DNA from: Lotus japonicus
Lineage: Eukaryota; Streptophyta; Magnoliopsida; Fabales; Fabaceae
Length of the DNA: 64,000 nucleotides
Reading direction: 5' to 3'
Assembly: GCF_012489685.1 (NCBI RefSeq)
Contig: NC_080046.1
Coordinates: 34,373,176-34,437,175, forward strand
Below, piece by piece: positions 23,919-37,441 of the stretch; position 1 is the first letter of the stretch, and each line of letters begins with the position of its first letter. Position numbers and translations under genes: made by a program. The notes below the pieces were generated by a model that had not been told where the DNA came from, did not search any database, and worked only from the letters and a program-made list of their open reading frames with translations.

Positions 23919-25465
23919 TGCCAGCCGAATTAAACGGGGGATATCGGCAAAAATAGAAATCGGAACCTACTGGTTGAATTTTGAAGGTTAATTCGGCTGC
24001 GAACTTCCAACAGCCCTAACTTTTCCCCCGGAACCCATAATTGAGCATATTTTATATGTTTTTATGGTAGAAGAAGCTACTTTATTCAAGTGCCAGCCGA
24101 ATTAAACGGGGGAAATCGGTTAAAATAGAAAACGGAACCTACAGGTTTAATTTTGAAGGTTAATTCGGCTCTAAACTTCAAACAACCATATCTTTTGCCC
24201 CGGAACCCAAAATTGAGCATATTTTATATGGTTTTGGGAGAGAAGAAGCTAGTTTATTCACCTGCCAGCCGAATTAAACGGGGGAAATAGGTAAAAATAG
24301 AAAACGGAACCCATAGGTTGAATTTTGAAGGTTAATTCGGCTGCAAACTTCAAACAGCCATAACTTTTTCCCCGGAACCCAGAATTGAGCATATTTTATT
24401 TGTTTTTATGGTAGAAGAAGCTACTTTATTCAATTGCCAGCCGAATTAAACGGGGGAAATCGGTTAAAATAGAAAACGGAACCTACTTGTTGAATTTAGA
24501 AGGTTAATTCGGCTGCAAACTTCAAACAGCCATAACTTTTGCCTTGGAACCCATAATTGAGCATATTTTATATGTTTCTGGGAGAGAAGCAGCTAGTTTA
24601 TTCACCTGCCAGCCGAATTAAACAGGGGAAATAGGTAAAAATAGAAAACGGAACCAAAGGTTGAATTTTGAAGGTTAATTCGGCTGTAAACTTCAAACAG
24701 CCATAACTTTTTCCCCGGAACCCAGAATTGAGCATACTTTATTTGTATTTATGGTTGAAGAAGCTACTTGATTCAATTGCCAGCCGAATTAAACGGGTGA
24801 AATCGGTTAAAATAGAAAACAGAGCCTACTGGTTGAATTTAGAAGGTTAATTCGGCTGCAAACTTCAAACAGCCATAACTTTTGCCTTGGAACCCATAAT
24901 TGAGTATATTTTATATGTTTCTGGTGTAGAAGAAGCTACTTTATTCACCTGTCAGCCGAATTAAATGTGGGATACCGGTAAAAATATAAATCGGAATCTA
25001 CAGGTTGAATTTTGAAGGTTAATTCGGCTACAAACTTCAAACAGCCATAACTTTTGCCTTGGAGCCCATAATTGAGCATATTTTATATGTTTCTGGGGTA
25101 GAAGAAGCTACTTTATTCACCTGCCAGCCGAATTAAACGGGGGATATCGGCAAAAATAGATATCGGAACCTACTGGTTGAATTTTGAAGGTTAATTCGGC
25201 TGCAAACTTCAAACAGCCATAACTTTTTCCCCGGAACCCAGAATTGAGCATACTTTATTTGTATTTATGGTTGAAGAAGCTACTTGATTCAATTGCCAGC
25301 CGAATTAAACGGGTGAAATCGGTTAAAATAGAAAACAGAGCCTACTGGTTGAATTTAGAAGGTTAATTCGGCTGCAAACTTCAAACAGCCATAACTTTTG
25401 CCTTGGAACCCATAATTGAGCATATTTTATATGTTTCTGCGGTAGAAGAAGCTACTTTATTCACC
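23919..25465 (+). repeat. 9-mer HOR, first copy (1547 bp)
   Basis: Consists of part A (23919-24501) and part B (24502-25465). Part A repeats at a shift of 1547 bases; part B repeats at 1719. The difference is 172, exactly one monomer, inserted between the second copies of A and B. Confidence 0.8.
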
Positions 25466-27184
25466 TGCCAGCCGAATTAAACGGGGGATATCGGCAAAAA
25501 TAGAAATCGGAACCTACTGGTTGAATTTTGAAGGTTAATTCGGCTGCGAACTTCCAACAGCCCTAACTTTTCCCCCGGAACCCATAATTGAGCATATTTT
25601 ATATGTTTTTATGGTAGAAGAAGCTACTTTATTCAAGTGCCAGCCGAATTAAACGGGGGAAATCGGTTAAAATAGAAAACGGAACCTACAGGTTTAATTT
25701 TGAAGGTTAATTCGGCTCTAAACTTCAAACAACCATATCTTTTGCCCCGGAACCCAAAATTGAGCATATTTTATATGGTTTTGGGAGAGAAGAAGCTAGT
25801 TTATTCACCTGCCAGCCGAATTAAACGGGGGAAATAGGTAAAAATAGAAAACGGAACCCATAGGTTGAATTTTGAAGGTTAATTCGGCTGCAAACTTCAA
25901 ACAGCCATAACTTTTTCCCCGGAACCCAGAATTGAGCATATTTTATTTGTTTTTATGGTAGAAGAAGCTACTTTATTCAATTGCCAGCCGAATTAAACGG
26001 GGGAAATCGGTTAAAATAGAAAACGGAACCTACTTGTTGAATTTAGAAGGTTAATTCGGCTGCAAACTTCAAACAGCCATAACTTTTGCCTTGGAACCCA
26101 TAATTGAGCATATTTTATATGTTTCTGGGGTAGAAGAAGCTATTTTATTCACCTGCCAGCCGAATTAAACGGGGGATATCGGCAAAAATAGAAATCGGAA
26201 CCTACAGGTTGAACTTTGAAGCTTAATTCGGCTGCAAACTTCAAACAGCCATAACTTTTGCCTTGGAACCCATAATTGAGCATATTTTATATGTTTCTGG
26301 GAGAGAAGCAGCTAGTTTATTCACCTGCCAGCCGAATTAAACAGGGGAAATAGGTAAAAATAGAAAACGGAACCAAAGGTTGAATTTTGAAGGTTAATTC
26401 GGCTGTAAACTTCAAACAGCCATAACTTTTTCCCCGGAACCCAGAATTGAGCATACTTTATTTGTATTTATGGTTGAAGAAGCTACTTGATTCAATTGCC
26501 AGCCGAATTAAACGGGTGAAATCGGTTAAAATAGAAAACAGAGCCTACTGGTTGAATTTAGAAGGTTAATTCGGCTGCAAACTTCAAACAGCCATAACTT
26601 TTGCCTTGGAACCCATAATTGAGTATATTTTATATGTTTCTGGTGTAGAAGAAGCTACTTTATTCACCTGTCAGCCGAATTAAATGTGGGATACCGGTAA
26701 AAATATAAATCGGAATCTACAGGTTGAATTTTGAAGGTTAATTCGGCTACAAACTTCAAACAGCCATAACTTTTGCCTTGGAGCCCATAATTGAGCATAT
26801 TTTATATGTTTCTGGGGTAGAAGAAGCTACTTTATTCACCTGCCAGCCGAATTAAACGGGGGATATCGGCAAAAATAGATATCGGAACCTACTGGTTGAA
26901 TTTTGAAGGTTAATTCGGCTGCAAACTTCAAACAGCCATAACTTTTTCCCCGGAACCCAGAATTGAGCATACTTTATTTGTATTTATGGTTGAAGAAGCT
27001 ACTTGATTCAATTGCCAGCCGAATTAAACGGGTGAAATCGGTTAAAATAGAAAACAGAGCCTACTGGTTGAATTTAGAAGGTTAATTCGGCTGCAAACTT
27101 CAAACAGCCATAACTTTTGCCTTGGAACCCATAATTGAGCATATTTTATATGTTTCTGCGGTAGAAGAAGCTACTTTATTCAAT
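25466..27184 (+). repeat. 9-mer HOR, second copy with one extra monomer
   Basis: Part A reappears at 25466-26048. A class with AGAAATCGGAACCTACAGG and GAACTTTGAAGC follows at about 26049-26220. Part B reappears at 26221-27184, marked by GGAGCCCATAATTG (25061, 26780), GTTTCTGGGAGAGAAGCAGC and AACAGAGCCTACTGG. The copies look nearly identical. The inserted monomer class is the one typical of the array further right. Confidence 0.8.
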
Positions 27185-29671
27185 TGCCAGCCGAATTAAA
27201 CGGGGGAAATCGGTTAAAATAGAAAACGGAACCTACTGGTTGAATTTAGAAGGTTAATTCGGCTGCAAACTTCAAACAACCATAACTTTTGCCTTGGAAC
27301 CAATAATTGAGCTTATTTTATATGTTTCTGCGGTAGAAGAAGCTACTTTATTCACCCGCCAGCCGAATTAAACAGGGGATATCGGAAAAACAGGAAATCG
27401 GAACCAATTGATAGAATTTTGAAGGTTAATTCGGCTGCAGACTTCAAACAGCCATAACTTTTGCCCCGGAACCCAGAATTGAGCATATTTTTTATGTTTT
27501 TGGGGTAGAAGAAGCTATTATATTCAACTGCCAGCCGAATTAAACGGGGGAAACCGGTGAAAATATAAATCGGAACCTACAGGTTGAATTTTGAAGGTTA
27601 ATTCGCCTGCAAACTTCAAACAGCCATAACTTTTGCCCCGCAACCCAGAATTGAGCATATTTTATATGTTTCTACGGTAGAAGAAGCTACTTTATTCACC
27701 TGTCAGCCGAATTAAACGGGGGAAAGTGGTTAAAATAGAAAACGGAACCTACAGGTTTAATTTTGAAGGTTAATTCGGATGCAAACTTCAAACAGCCATA
27801 ACTTTTGCCTTGGAACCCATAATTGAGCATATTTTACATGTTTCTGGGGTAGAAGAAGCTATTTTATTCACCTGCCAGCCGAATTAAACGGGGGATATCG
27901 GCAAAAATAGAAATCGGAACCTACAGGTTGAACTTTGAAGCTTAATTCGGCTGCAAACTTCAAACAGCCATAACTTTTGCCTTTGAACCCATAATTGAGC
28001 ATATTTTATATGTTTCTGCGGTAGAAGAAGCTACTTTATTCACCTGCCAGCCGAATTAAACGGGGGATATCGGCAAAAATAGATATCGGAACCTACTGGT
28101 TGAATTTTGAAGGTTAATTCGGCTGCAGACTTCAAACAGCCATAACTTTTGCCTTGGAACCCATAATTGAGCATATTTTATATGTTTCTGCGGTAGAAGA
28201 AGCTACTTTATTCAATTGCCAGCCGAATTAAACGGGGGAAATCTGTTAAAATAGAAAACGGAACCTACTGGTTGAATTTAGAAGGTTAATTCGGCTGCAA
28301 ACTTCAAACAGCCATAACTTTTGCCTTGGAACCCATAATTGAGCATATTTTATATGTTTCTGCGGTAGAACAAGCTACTTTATTCACCTGCCAGCCGAAT
28401 TAAACAGGGGATATCGGAAAAACAGGAAATCGGAACCAACTGATAGAATTTTGAAGGTTAATTCGGCTGCAGACTTCAAACAGCCATAACTTTTGCCCCG
28501 GAACCCAGAATTGAGCATATTTTTTATGTTTTTGGGGTTGAAGAAGCTACTATATTCAACTGCCAGCCGAATTAAACGGGGGAAACCGGTAAAAATAGAA
28601 AACGGAACCTACAGGTTTAATTTTGAAGGTTAATTCGGCTGGAAACTTCAAACAGCCATAACTTTTGCCTTGGAACCCATAATTGAGCATATTTTATATG
28701 TTTCTGGGAGAGAAGCAGCTAGTTTATTCACCTGCCAGCCGAATTAAACAGGGGAAATAGGTAAAAAAAGAAAACGGAACCAAAGGTTGAATTTTGAAGG
28801 TTAATTCGGCTGTAAACTTCAAACAGCCATAACTTTTGCCTTGGAACCCATAAATGAGCATATTTTATATGTTTCTGGTGTAGAAGAAGCTACTTTATTC
28901 ACCTGTCAGCCGAATTAAATGTGGGATACCGGTAAAAATATAAATCGGAACCTACAGGTTGAATTTTGAAGGTTAATTCGGCTACAAACTTCAAACAGCC
29001 ATAACTTTTGCCTTGGAACCCATAATTGAGCATATTTTATATGTTTCTGGGGTAGAAGAAGCTACTTTATTCACCTGCCAGCCGAATTAAACGGGGGATA
29101 TCGGCAAAAATAGATATCGGAACCTACTGGTTGAATTTTGAAGGTTAATTCGGCTGCAAACTTCAAACAGCCATAACTTTTTCCCCGGAACCCAGAATTG
29201 AGCATATTTTATTTGTATTTATGGTTGAAGAAGCTACTTGATTCAATTGCCAGCCGAATTAAACGGGTGAAATCGGTTAAAATAGAAAGTAGAACCTACT
29301 GGTTGAATTTAGAAGGTTAATTCGGCTGCAAACTTCAAACAGCCATAACTTTTGCCTTGGAACCCATAATTGAGCATATTTTATATGTTTCTGCGGTAGA
29401 AGAAGCTACTTTATTCAATTGCCAGCCGAATTAAACGGGGGAAATCAGTTAAAATAGAAAACGGAACCTACTGGTTGAATTTAGAAGGTTAATTCGGCTG
29501 CAAACTTCAAACAGCCATAACTTTTGCCTTGGAACCCATAATTGAGCATATTTTATATGTTTCTGCGGTAGAAGAAGCTACTTTATTCAATTGCCAGCCG
29601 AATTAAACGGGGGAAATCTATTAAAATAGAAAACGGAACCTACTGGTTGAATTTAGAAGGTTAATTCGGCT
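27185..29671 (+). repeat. 14-mer HOR unit (2407-bp step)
   Basis: ATTGATAG occurs at 27407 and 29814, and CTTTGAACCC at 27981 and 30388, both 2407 apart (14 monomers). Other shared marks: GTAGAACAAGC, GAGAGAAGCAGC and TTCGGATGC. Against the next unit it has one extra GTGGGATACCGG monomer (about 28850-29020) and one extra class A monomer, which accounts for the following 12-monomer spacing. Confidence 0.82.
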
Positions 29672-32250
29672 GCAAACTTCAAACAGCCATAACTTTTGCC
29701 TTGGAACCCATAATTGAGCTTATTTTATATGTTTCTGCGGTAGAAGAAGCTACTTTATTCACCTGCCAGCCGAATTAAACAGGGGATATCGGAAAAACAG
29801 GAAATCGGAACCAATTGATAGAATTTTGAAGGTTAATTCGGCTGCAGACTTCAAACAGCCATAACTTTTGCCCCGGAACCCAGAATTGAGCATATTTTTT
29901 ATGTTTTTGGGGTAGAAGAAGCTATTATATTCAACTGCCAGCCGAATTAAACGGGGGAAACCGGTAAAAATATAAATCCGAACCTACAGGTTGAATTTTG
30001 AAGGTTAATTCGGCTGCAAACTTCAAACAGCCATAACTTTTGCCCCGGAACCCAGAATTGAGCATATTTTATATGTTTCTGCGGTAGAAGAAGCTACTTT
30101 ATTCAGCTGTCAGCCGAATTAAACGGGAGAAAGTGGTTAAAATAGAAAACGGAACCTACAGGTTGAATTTTGAAGGTTAATTCGGATGCAAACTTCAAAC
30201 AGCCATAACTTTTGCCTTGGAACCCAAAATTGAGCATATTTTACATGTTTCTGGGGTAGAAGAAGCTATTTCATTCACCTGACAGCCGAATAAAACGGGA
30301 GATATCGGCAAAAATAGAAATCGGAACCTACAGGTTGAACTTTGAAGCTTAATTCGGCTGCAAACTTCTAACAGCCATAACTTTTGCCTTTGAACCCATA
30401 ATTGAGCATATTTTATATGTTTCTGCGGTAGAAGAAGCTACTTTATTCACCTGCCAGCCGAATTAAACGGGGGATATCGGCAAAAATAGATATCGGAACC
30501 TACTGGTTGAATTTTGAAGGTTAATTCGGCTGCAGACTTCAAACAGCCATAACTTTTGCCTTGGAACCCATAATTGAGCATATTTTATATGTTTCTGCGG
30601 TAGAAGAAGCTACTTTATTCAATTGCCAGCCGAATTAAACGGGGGAAATCTGTTAAAATAGAAAACGGAACCTACTGGTTGAATTTAGAAGGTTAATTCG
30701 GCTGCAAACTTCAAACAGCCATAACTTTTGCCTTGGAACCCATAATTGAGCATATTTTATATGTTTCTGCGGTAGAACAAGCTACTTTATTCACCTGCCA
30801 GCCGAATTAAACAGGGGATATCGGAAAAACAGGAAATCGGAACCAACTGATAGAATTTTGAAGGTTAATTCGGCTGCAGACTTCAAACAGCCATAACTTT
30901 TGCCCCGGAACCCAGAATTGAGCATATTTTTTATGTTTTTGGGGTTGAAGAAGCTATTATATTCAACTGCCAGCCGAATTAAACGGGGGAAACCGGTAAA
31001 AATAGAAAACGGAACCTACAGGTTTAATTTTGAAGGTTAATTCGGCTGGAAACTTCAAACAGCCATAACTTTTGCCTTGGAACCCATAATTGAGCATATT
31101 TTATATGTTTCTGGGAGAGAAGCAGCTAGTTTATTCACCTGCCAACCGAATTAAACAGGGGAAATAGGTAAAAATAGAAAACGGAACCAAAGGTTGAATT
31201 TTGAAGGTTAATTCGGCTACAAACTTCAAACAGCCATAACTTTTGCCTTGGAACCCATAATTGAGCATATTTTATATGTTTCTGGGGTAGAAGAAGCTAC
31301 TTTATTCACCTGCCAGCCGAATTAAACGGGGGATATCGGCAAAAATAGATATCGGAACCTACTGGTTGAATTTTGAAGGTTAATTCGGCTGCAAACTTCA
31401 AACAGCCATAACTTTTTCCCCGGAACCCAGAATTGAGCATATTTTATTTGTATTTATGGTTGAAGAAGCTACTTGATTCAATTGCCAGCCGAATTAAACG
31501 GGTGAAATCGGTTAAAATAGAAAACAGAACCTACTGGTTGAATTTAGAAGGTTAATTCGGCTGCAAACTTCAAACAGCCATAACTTTTGCCTTGGAACCC
31601 ATAATTGAGCATATTTTATATGTTTCTGCGGTAGAAGAAGCTACTTTATTCAATTGCCAGCCGAATTAAACGGGGGAAATCTGTTAAAATAGAAAACGGA
31701 ACCTACTGGTTGAATTTAGAAGGTTAATTCGGCTGCAAACTTCAAACAGCCATAACTTTTGCCTTGGAACCCATAATTGAGCTTATTTTATATGTTTCTG
31801 CGGTAGAAGAAGCTACTTTATTCACCTGCCAGCCGAATTAAACAGGGGATATCGGAAAAACAGGAAATCGGAACCAATTGATAGAATTTTGAAGGTTAAT
31901 TCGGCTGCAGACTTCAAACAGCCATAACTTTTGCCCCGGAACACAGAATTGAGCATATTTTTTATGTTTTTGGGGTAGAAGAAGCTATTATATTCAACTG
32001 CCAGCCGAATTAAACGGGGGAAACCGGTAAAAATATAAATCCGAACCTACAGGTTGAATTTTGAAGGTTAATTCGGCTGCAAACTTCAAACAGCCATAAC
32101 TTTTGCCCCGGAACCCAGAATTGAGCATATTTTATATGTTTCTGCGGTAGAAGAAGCTACTTTATTCAGCTGTCAGCCGAATTAAACGGGGGAAAGTGGT
32201 TAAAATAGAAAACGGAACCTACAGGTTGAATTTTGAAGGTTAATTCGGAT
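29672..32250 (+). repeat. 15-mer HOR, copy 1 (2579 bp)
   Basis: Every rare mark checked here recurs 2579 bases later: GACAGCCGAATAAAACGGGAG (30281, 32860), CTGCCAACCG, GAACACAGAATTG, AAATCCGAACC and TTCAGCTGTCAGCC. The one difference I noticed is CTTCTAACAGCC near 30368 against CTTCAAACAGCC. The unit is itself a 12-mer plus a 3-mer echo of its own first monomers. It is probably the most recent duplication in the window. Confidence 0.9.
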
Positions 32251-34829
32251 GCAAACTTCAAACAGCCATAACTTTTGCCTTGGAACCCATAATTGAGCTT
32301 ATTTTATATGTTTCTGCGGTAGAAGAAGCTACTTTATTCACCTGCCAGCCGAATTAAACAGGGGATATCGGAAAAACAGGAAATCGGAACCAATTGATAG
32401 AATTTTGAAGGTTAATTCGGCTGCAGACTTCAAACAGCCATAACTTTTGCCCCGGAACCCAGAATTGAGCATATTTTTTATGTTTTTGGGGTAGAAGAAG
32501 CTATTATATTCAACTGCCAGCCGAATTAAACGGGGGAAACCGGTAAAAATATAAATCCGAACCTACAGGTTGAATTTTGAAGGTTAATTCGGCTGCAAAC
32601 TTCAAACAGCCATAACTTTTGCCCCGGAACCCAGAATTGAGCATATTTTATATGTTTCTGCGGTAGAAGAAGCTACTTTATTCAGCTGTCAGCCGAATTA
32701 AACGGGAGAAAGTGGTTAAAATAGAAAACGGAACCTACAGGTTGAATTTTGAAGGTTAATTCGGATGCAAACTTCAAACAGCCATAACTTTTGCCTTGGA
32801 ACCCAAAATTGAGCATATTTTACATGTTTCTGGGGTAGAAGAAGCTATTTCATTCACCTGACAGCCGAATAAAACGGGAGATATCGGCAAAAATAGAAAT
32901 CGGAACCTACAGGTTGAACTTTGAAGCTTAATTCGGCTGCAAACTTCAAACAGCCATAACTTTTGCCTTTGAACCCATAATTGAGCATATTTTATATGTT
33001 TCTGCGGTAGAAGAAGCTACTTTATTCACCTGCCAGCCGAATTAAACGGGGGATATCGGCAAAAATAGATATCGGAACCTACTGGTTGAATTTTGAAGGT
33101 TAATTCGGCTGCAGACTTCAAACAGCCATAACTTTTGCCTTGGAACCCATAATTGAGCATATTTTATATGTTTCTGCGGTAGAAGAAGCTACTTTATTCA
33201 ATTGCCAGCCGAATTAAACGGGGGAAATCTGTTAAAATAGAAAACGGAACCTACTGGTTGAATTTAGAAGGTTAATTCGGCTGCAAACTTCAAACAGCCA
33301 TAACTTTTGCCTTGGAACCCATAATTGAGCATATTTTATATGTTTCTGCGGTAGAACAAGCTACTTTATTCACCTGCCAGCCGAATTAAACAGGGGATAT
33401 CGGAAAAACAGGAAATCGGAACCAACTGATAGAATTTTGAAGGTTAATTCGGCTGCAGACTTCAAACAGCCATAACTTTTGCCCCGGAACCCAGAATTGA
33501 GCATATTTTTTATGTTTTTGGGGTTGAAGAAGCTATTATATTCAACTGCCAGCCGAATTAAACGGGGGAAACCGGTAAAAATAGAAAACGGAACCTACAG
33601 GTTTAATTTTGAAGGTTAATTCGGCTGGAAACTTCAAACAGCCATAACTTTTGCCTTGGAACCCATAATTGAGCATATTTTATATGTTTCTGGGAGAGAA
33701 GCAGCTAGTTTATTCACCTGCCAACCGAATTAAACAGGGGAAATAGGTAAAAATAGAAAACGGAACCAAAGGTTGAATTTTGAAGGTTAATTCGGCTACA
33801 AACTTCAAACAGCCATAACTTTTGCCTTGGAACCCATAATTGAGCATATTTTATATGTTTCTGGGGTAGAAGAAGCTACTTTATTCACCTGCCAGCCGAA
33901 TTAAACGGGGGATATCGGCAAAAATAGATATCGGAACCTACTGGTTGAATTTTGAAGGTTAATTCGGCTGCAAACTTCAAACAGCCATAACTTTTTCCCC
34001 GGAACCCAGAATTGAGCATATTTTATTTGTATTTATGGTTGAAGAAGCTACTTGATTCAATTGCCAGCCGAATTAAACGGGTGAAATCGGTTAAAATAGA
34101 AAACAGAACCTACTGGTTGAATTTAGAAGGTTAATTCGGCTGCAAACTTCAAACAGCCATAACTTTTGCCTTGGAACCCATAATTGAGCATATTTTATAT
34201 GTTTCTGCGGTAGAAGAAGCTACTTTATTCAATTGCCAGCCGAATTAAACGGGGGAAATCTGTTAAAATAGAAAACGGAACCTACTGGTTGAATTTAGAA
34301 GGTTAATTCGGCTGCAAACTTCAAACAGCCATAACTTTTGCCTTGGAACCCATAATTGAGCTTATTTTATATGTTTCTGCGGTAGAAGAAGCTACTTTAT
34401 TCACCTGCCAGCCGAATTAAACAGGGGATATCGGAAAAACAGGAAATCGGAACCAATTGATAGAATTTTGAAGGTTAATTCGGCTGCAGACTTCAAACAG
34501 CCATAACTTTTGCCCCGGAACACAGAATTGAGCATATTTTTTATGTTTTTGGGGTAGAAGAAGCTATTATATTCAACTGCCAGCCGAATTAAACGGGGGA
34601 AACCGGTAAAAATATAAATCCGAACCTACAGGTTGAATTTTGAAGGTTAATTCGGCTGCAAACTTCAAACAGCCATAACTTTTGCCCCGGAACCCAGAAT
34701 TGAGCATATTTTATATGTTTCTGCGGTAGAAGAAGCTACTTTATTCAGCTGTCAGCCGAATTAAACGGGGGAAAGTGGTTAAAATAGAAAACGGAACCTA
34801 CAGGTTGAATTTTGAAGGTTAATTCGGAT
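32251..34829 (+). repeat. 15-mer HOR, copy 2 (2579 bp)
   Basis: Second copy of the preceding unit. It ends just after CGGATGC at 34825, where the expected GAGCTTATTTTATATG monomer is replaced by one with CATATTTTACATG. Confidence 0.9.
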
Positions 34830-37341
34830 GCAAACTTCAAACAGCCATAACTTTTGCCTTGGAACCCATAATTGAGCATATTTTACATGTTTCTGGGGTA
34901 GAAGAAGCTATTTCATTCACCTGCCAGCCGAATTAAACGGGGGATATCGGCAAAAATAGAAATCGGAACCTACAGGTTGAACTTTGAAGCTTAATTCGGC
35001 TGCAAACTTCAAACAGCCATAACTTTTGCCTTTGAACCCATAATTGAGCATATTTTATATGTTTCTGCGGTAGAAGAAGCTACTTTATTCACCTGCCAGC
35101 CGAATTAAACGGGGGATATCGGCAAAAATAGATATCGGAACCTACTGGTTGAATTTTGAAGGTTAATTCGGCTGCAGACTTCAAACAGCCATAACTTTTG
35201 CCTTGGAACCCATAATTGAGCATATTTTATATGTTTCTGCGGTAGAAGAAGCTACTTTATTCACCTGCCAGCCGAATTAAACAGGGGATATCGGAAAAAC
35301 AGGAAATCGGAACCAACTGATAGAATTTTGAAGGTTAATTCGGCTGCAGACTTCAAACAGCCATAACTTTTGCCCCGGAACCCAGAATTGAGCATATTTT
35401 TTATGTTTTTGGGGTTGAAGAAGCTATTATATTCAACTGCCAGCCGAATTAAACGGGGGAAACCGGTAAAAATAGAAAACGGAACCTACAGGTTTAATTT
35501 TGAAGGTTAATTCGGCTGGAAACTTCAAACAGCCATAACTTTTGCCTTGGAACCCATAATTGAGCATATTTTATATGTTTCTGGGAGAGAAGCAGCTAGT
35601 TTATTCACCTGCCAGCCGAATTAAACAGGGGAAATAGGTAAAAATAGAAAACGGAACCAAAGGTTGAATTTTGAAGGTTAATTCGGCTGTAAACTTCAAA
35701 CAGCCATTACTTTTTCCCCGGAACCCAGAACTGAGCATATTTTATTTGTATTTATGGTTGAAGAAGCTACTTGATTCAATTGCCAGCCAAATTAAATGGG
35801 TGAAATCGGTTAAAATAGAAAACGGAACCTACTGGTTGAATTTAGAAGGTTAATTCGGCTGCAAACTTCAAGCAGCCATAACTTTTGCCTTGGAACCCAT
35901 AATTGAGCATATTTTATATGTTTCTGGGGTAGAAGAAGTTACTTTATTCAATTGCCAGCCGAATTAAACGGGGGAAATCAGTTAAAATAGAAAACGGAAC
36001 CTACTGGTTGAATTTAGAAGGTTAATTCGGCTGCAAACTTCAAACAGCCATAACTTTTGCCTTGGAACCCATAATTGAGCATATTTTATATGTTTCTGCG
36101 GTAGAAGAAGCTACTTTATTCAATTGCCAGCCGAATTAAACGGGGAAATCTGTTAAAATAGAAAACGGAACCTACTGGTTGAATTTAGAAGGTTAATTCG
36201 GCTGCAGACTTCAAACAGCCATAACTTTTGCCCCGGAACCCATAATTGAGCTTATTTTATATGTTTCTGGGGTAGAAGAAGCTACTTCATTCACCTGCCA
36301 GCCGAATTAAACGGGGGATATCGGCAAAAATAGAAATCGGAACCTACAGGTTGAACTTTGAAGCTTAATTCGGCTGCAAACTTCAAACAGCCATAACTTT
36401 TGCCCCGGAACCCAGAATTGAGCATATTTTATATGTTTCTGCGGTAGAAGAAGCTACTTTATTCACCTGTCAGCCGAATTAAACGGGGGAAAGTGGTTAA
36501 AATAGAAAACGGAACCTACATGTTGAATTTTGAAGGTTAATTCGGATGCAAACTTCAAACAGCCATAACTTTTGCCTTGGAACCCATAATTGAGCATATT
36601 TTACATGTTTCTGGGGTAGAAGAAGCTATTTCATTCACCTGCCAGCCGAATTAAACGGGGGATATCGGCAAAAATAGAAATCGGAACCTACAGGTTGAAC
36701 TTTGAAGCTTAATTCGGCTGCAAACTTCAAACAGCCATAACTTTTGCCTTGGAACCCATAATTGAGCATATTTTATATGTTTCTGCGGTAGAAGAAGCTA
36801 CTTTATTCACCTGCCAGCCGAATTAAACGGGGGATATCGGCAAAAATAGATATCGGAACCTATTGGTTGAATTTTGAAGGTTAATTCGGCTGCAGACTTC
36901 AAACAGCCATAACTTTTGCCTTGGAACCCATAATTGAGCATATTTTATATGTTTCTGCGGTAGAAGAAGCTACTTTATTCAATTGCCAGCCGAATTAAAC
37001 GGGGGAAATCTGTTAAAATAGAAAACGGATCCTACTGGTTGAATTTAGAAGGTTAATTCGGCTGCAAACTTCAAACAACCATAACTTTTGCCTTGGAACC
37101 AATAATTGAGCTTATTTTATATGTTTCTGCGGTAGAAGAAGCTACTTTATTCACCTGCCAGCCGAATTAAACAGGGGATATCGGAAAAACAGGAAATCGG
37201 AACCAATTGATAGAATTTTGAAGGTTAATTCGGCTGCAGACTTCAAACAGCCATAACTTTTGCCCCGGAACCCAGAATTGAGCATATTTTTTATGTTTTT
37301 TGGGGTAGAAGAAGCTATTATATTCAACTGCCAGCCGAATT
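34830..37341 (+). repeat. HOR-derived monomers left of the gap
   Basis: About 14-15 monomers of the same classes as the 15-mer block, but in shortened order (TTCGGATGC at 34825 and 36543, ten monomers apart). ATTGATAG next appears at 37206, within 140 bases of the gap. A shortened G run (AAACGGGGAAATCTG near 36139) may be a base-calling slip. Confidence 0.78.
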
Positions 37342-37441
37342 NNNNNNNNNNNNNNNNNNNNNNNNNNNNNNNNNNNNNNNNNNNNNNNNNNNNNNNNNNN
37401 NNNNNNNNNNNNNNNNNNNNNNNNNNNNNNNNNNNNNNNNN
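37342..37441. other. Assembly gap (100 N)
   Basis: Exactly 100 N, the usual placeholder for a gap of unknown size. The left side ends in CCGAATT of a CTATTATATTCAACTG monomer; the right side begins GGGGAAATCTG of a class A monomer. Monomer phase requires a true length of about 5 + 172k bases. Comparison with the next copy of the local 9-mer gives k = 3, about 521 bases. Confidence 0.97.
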
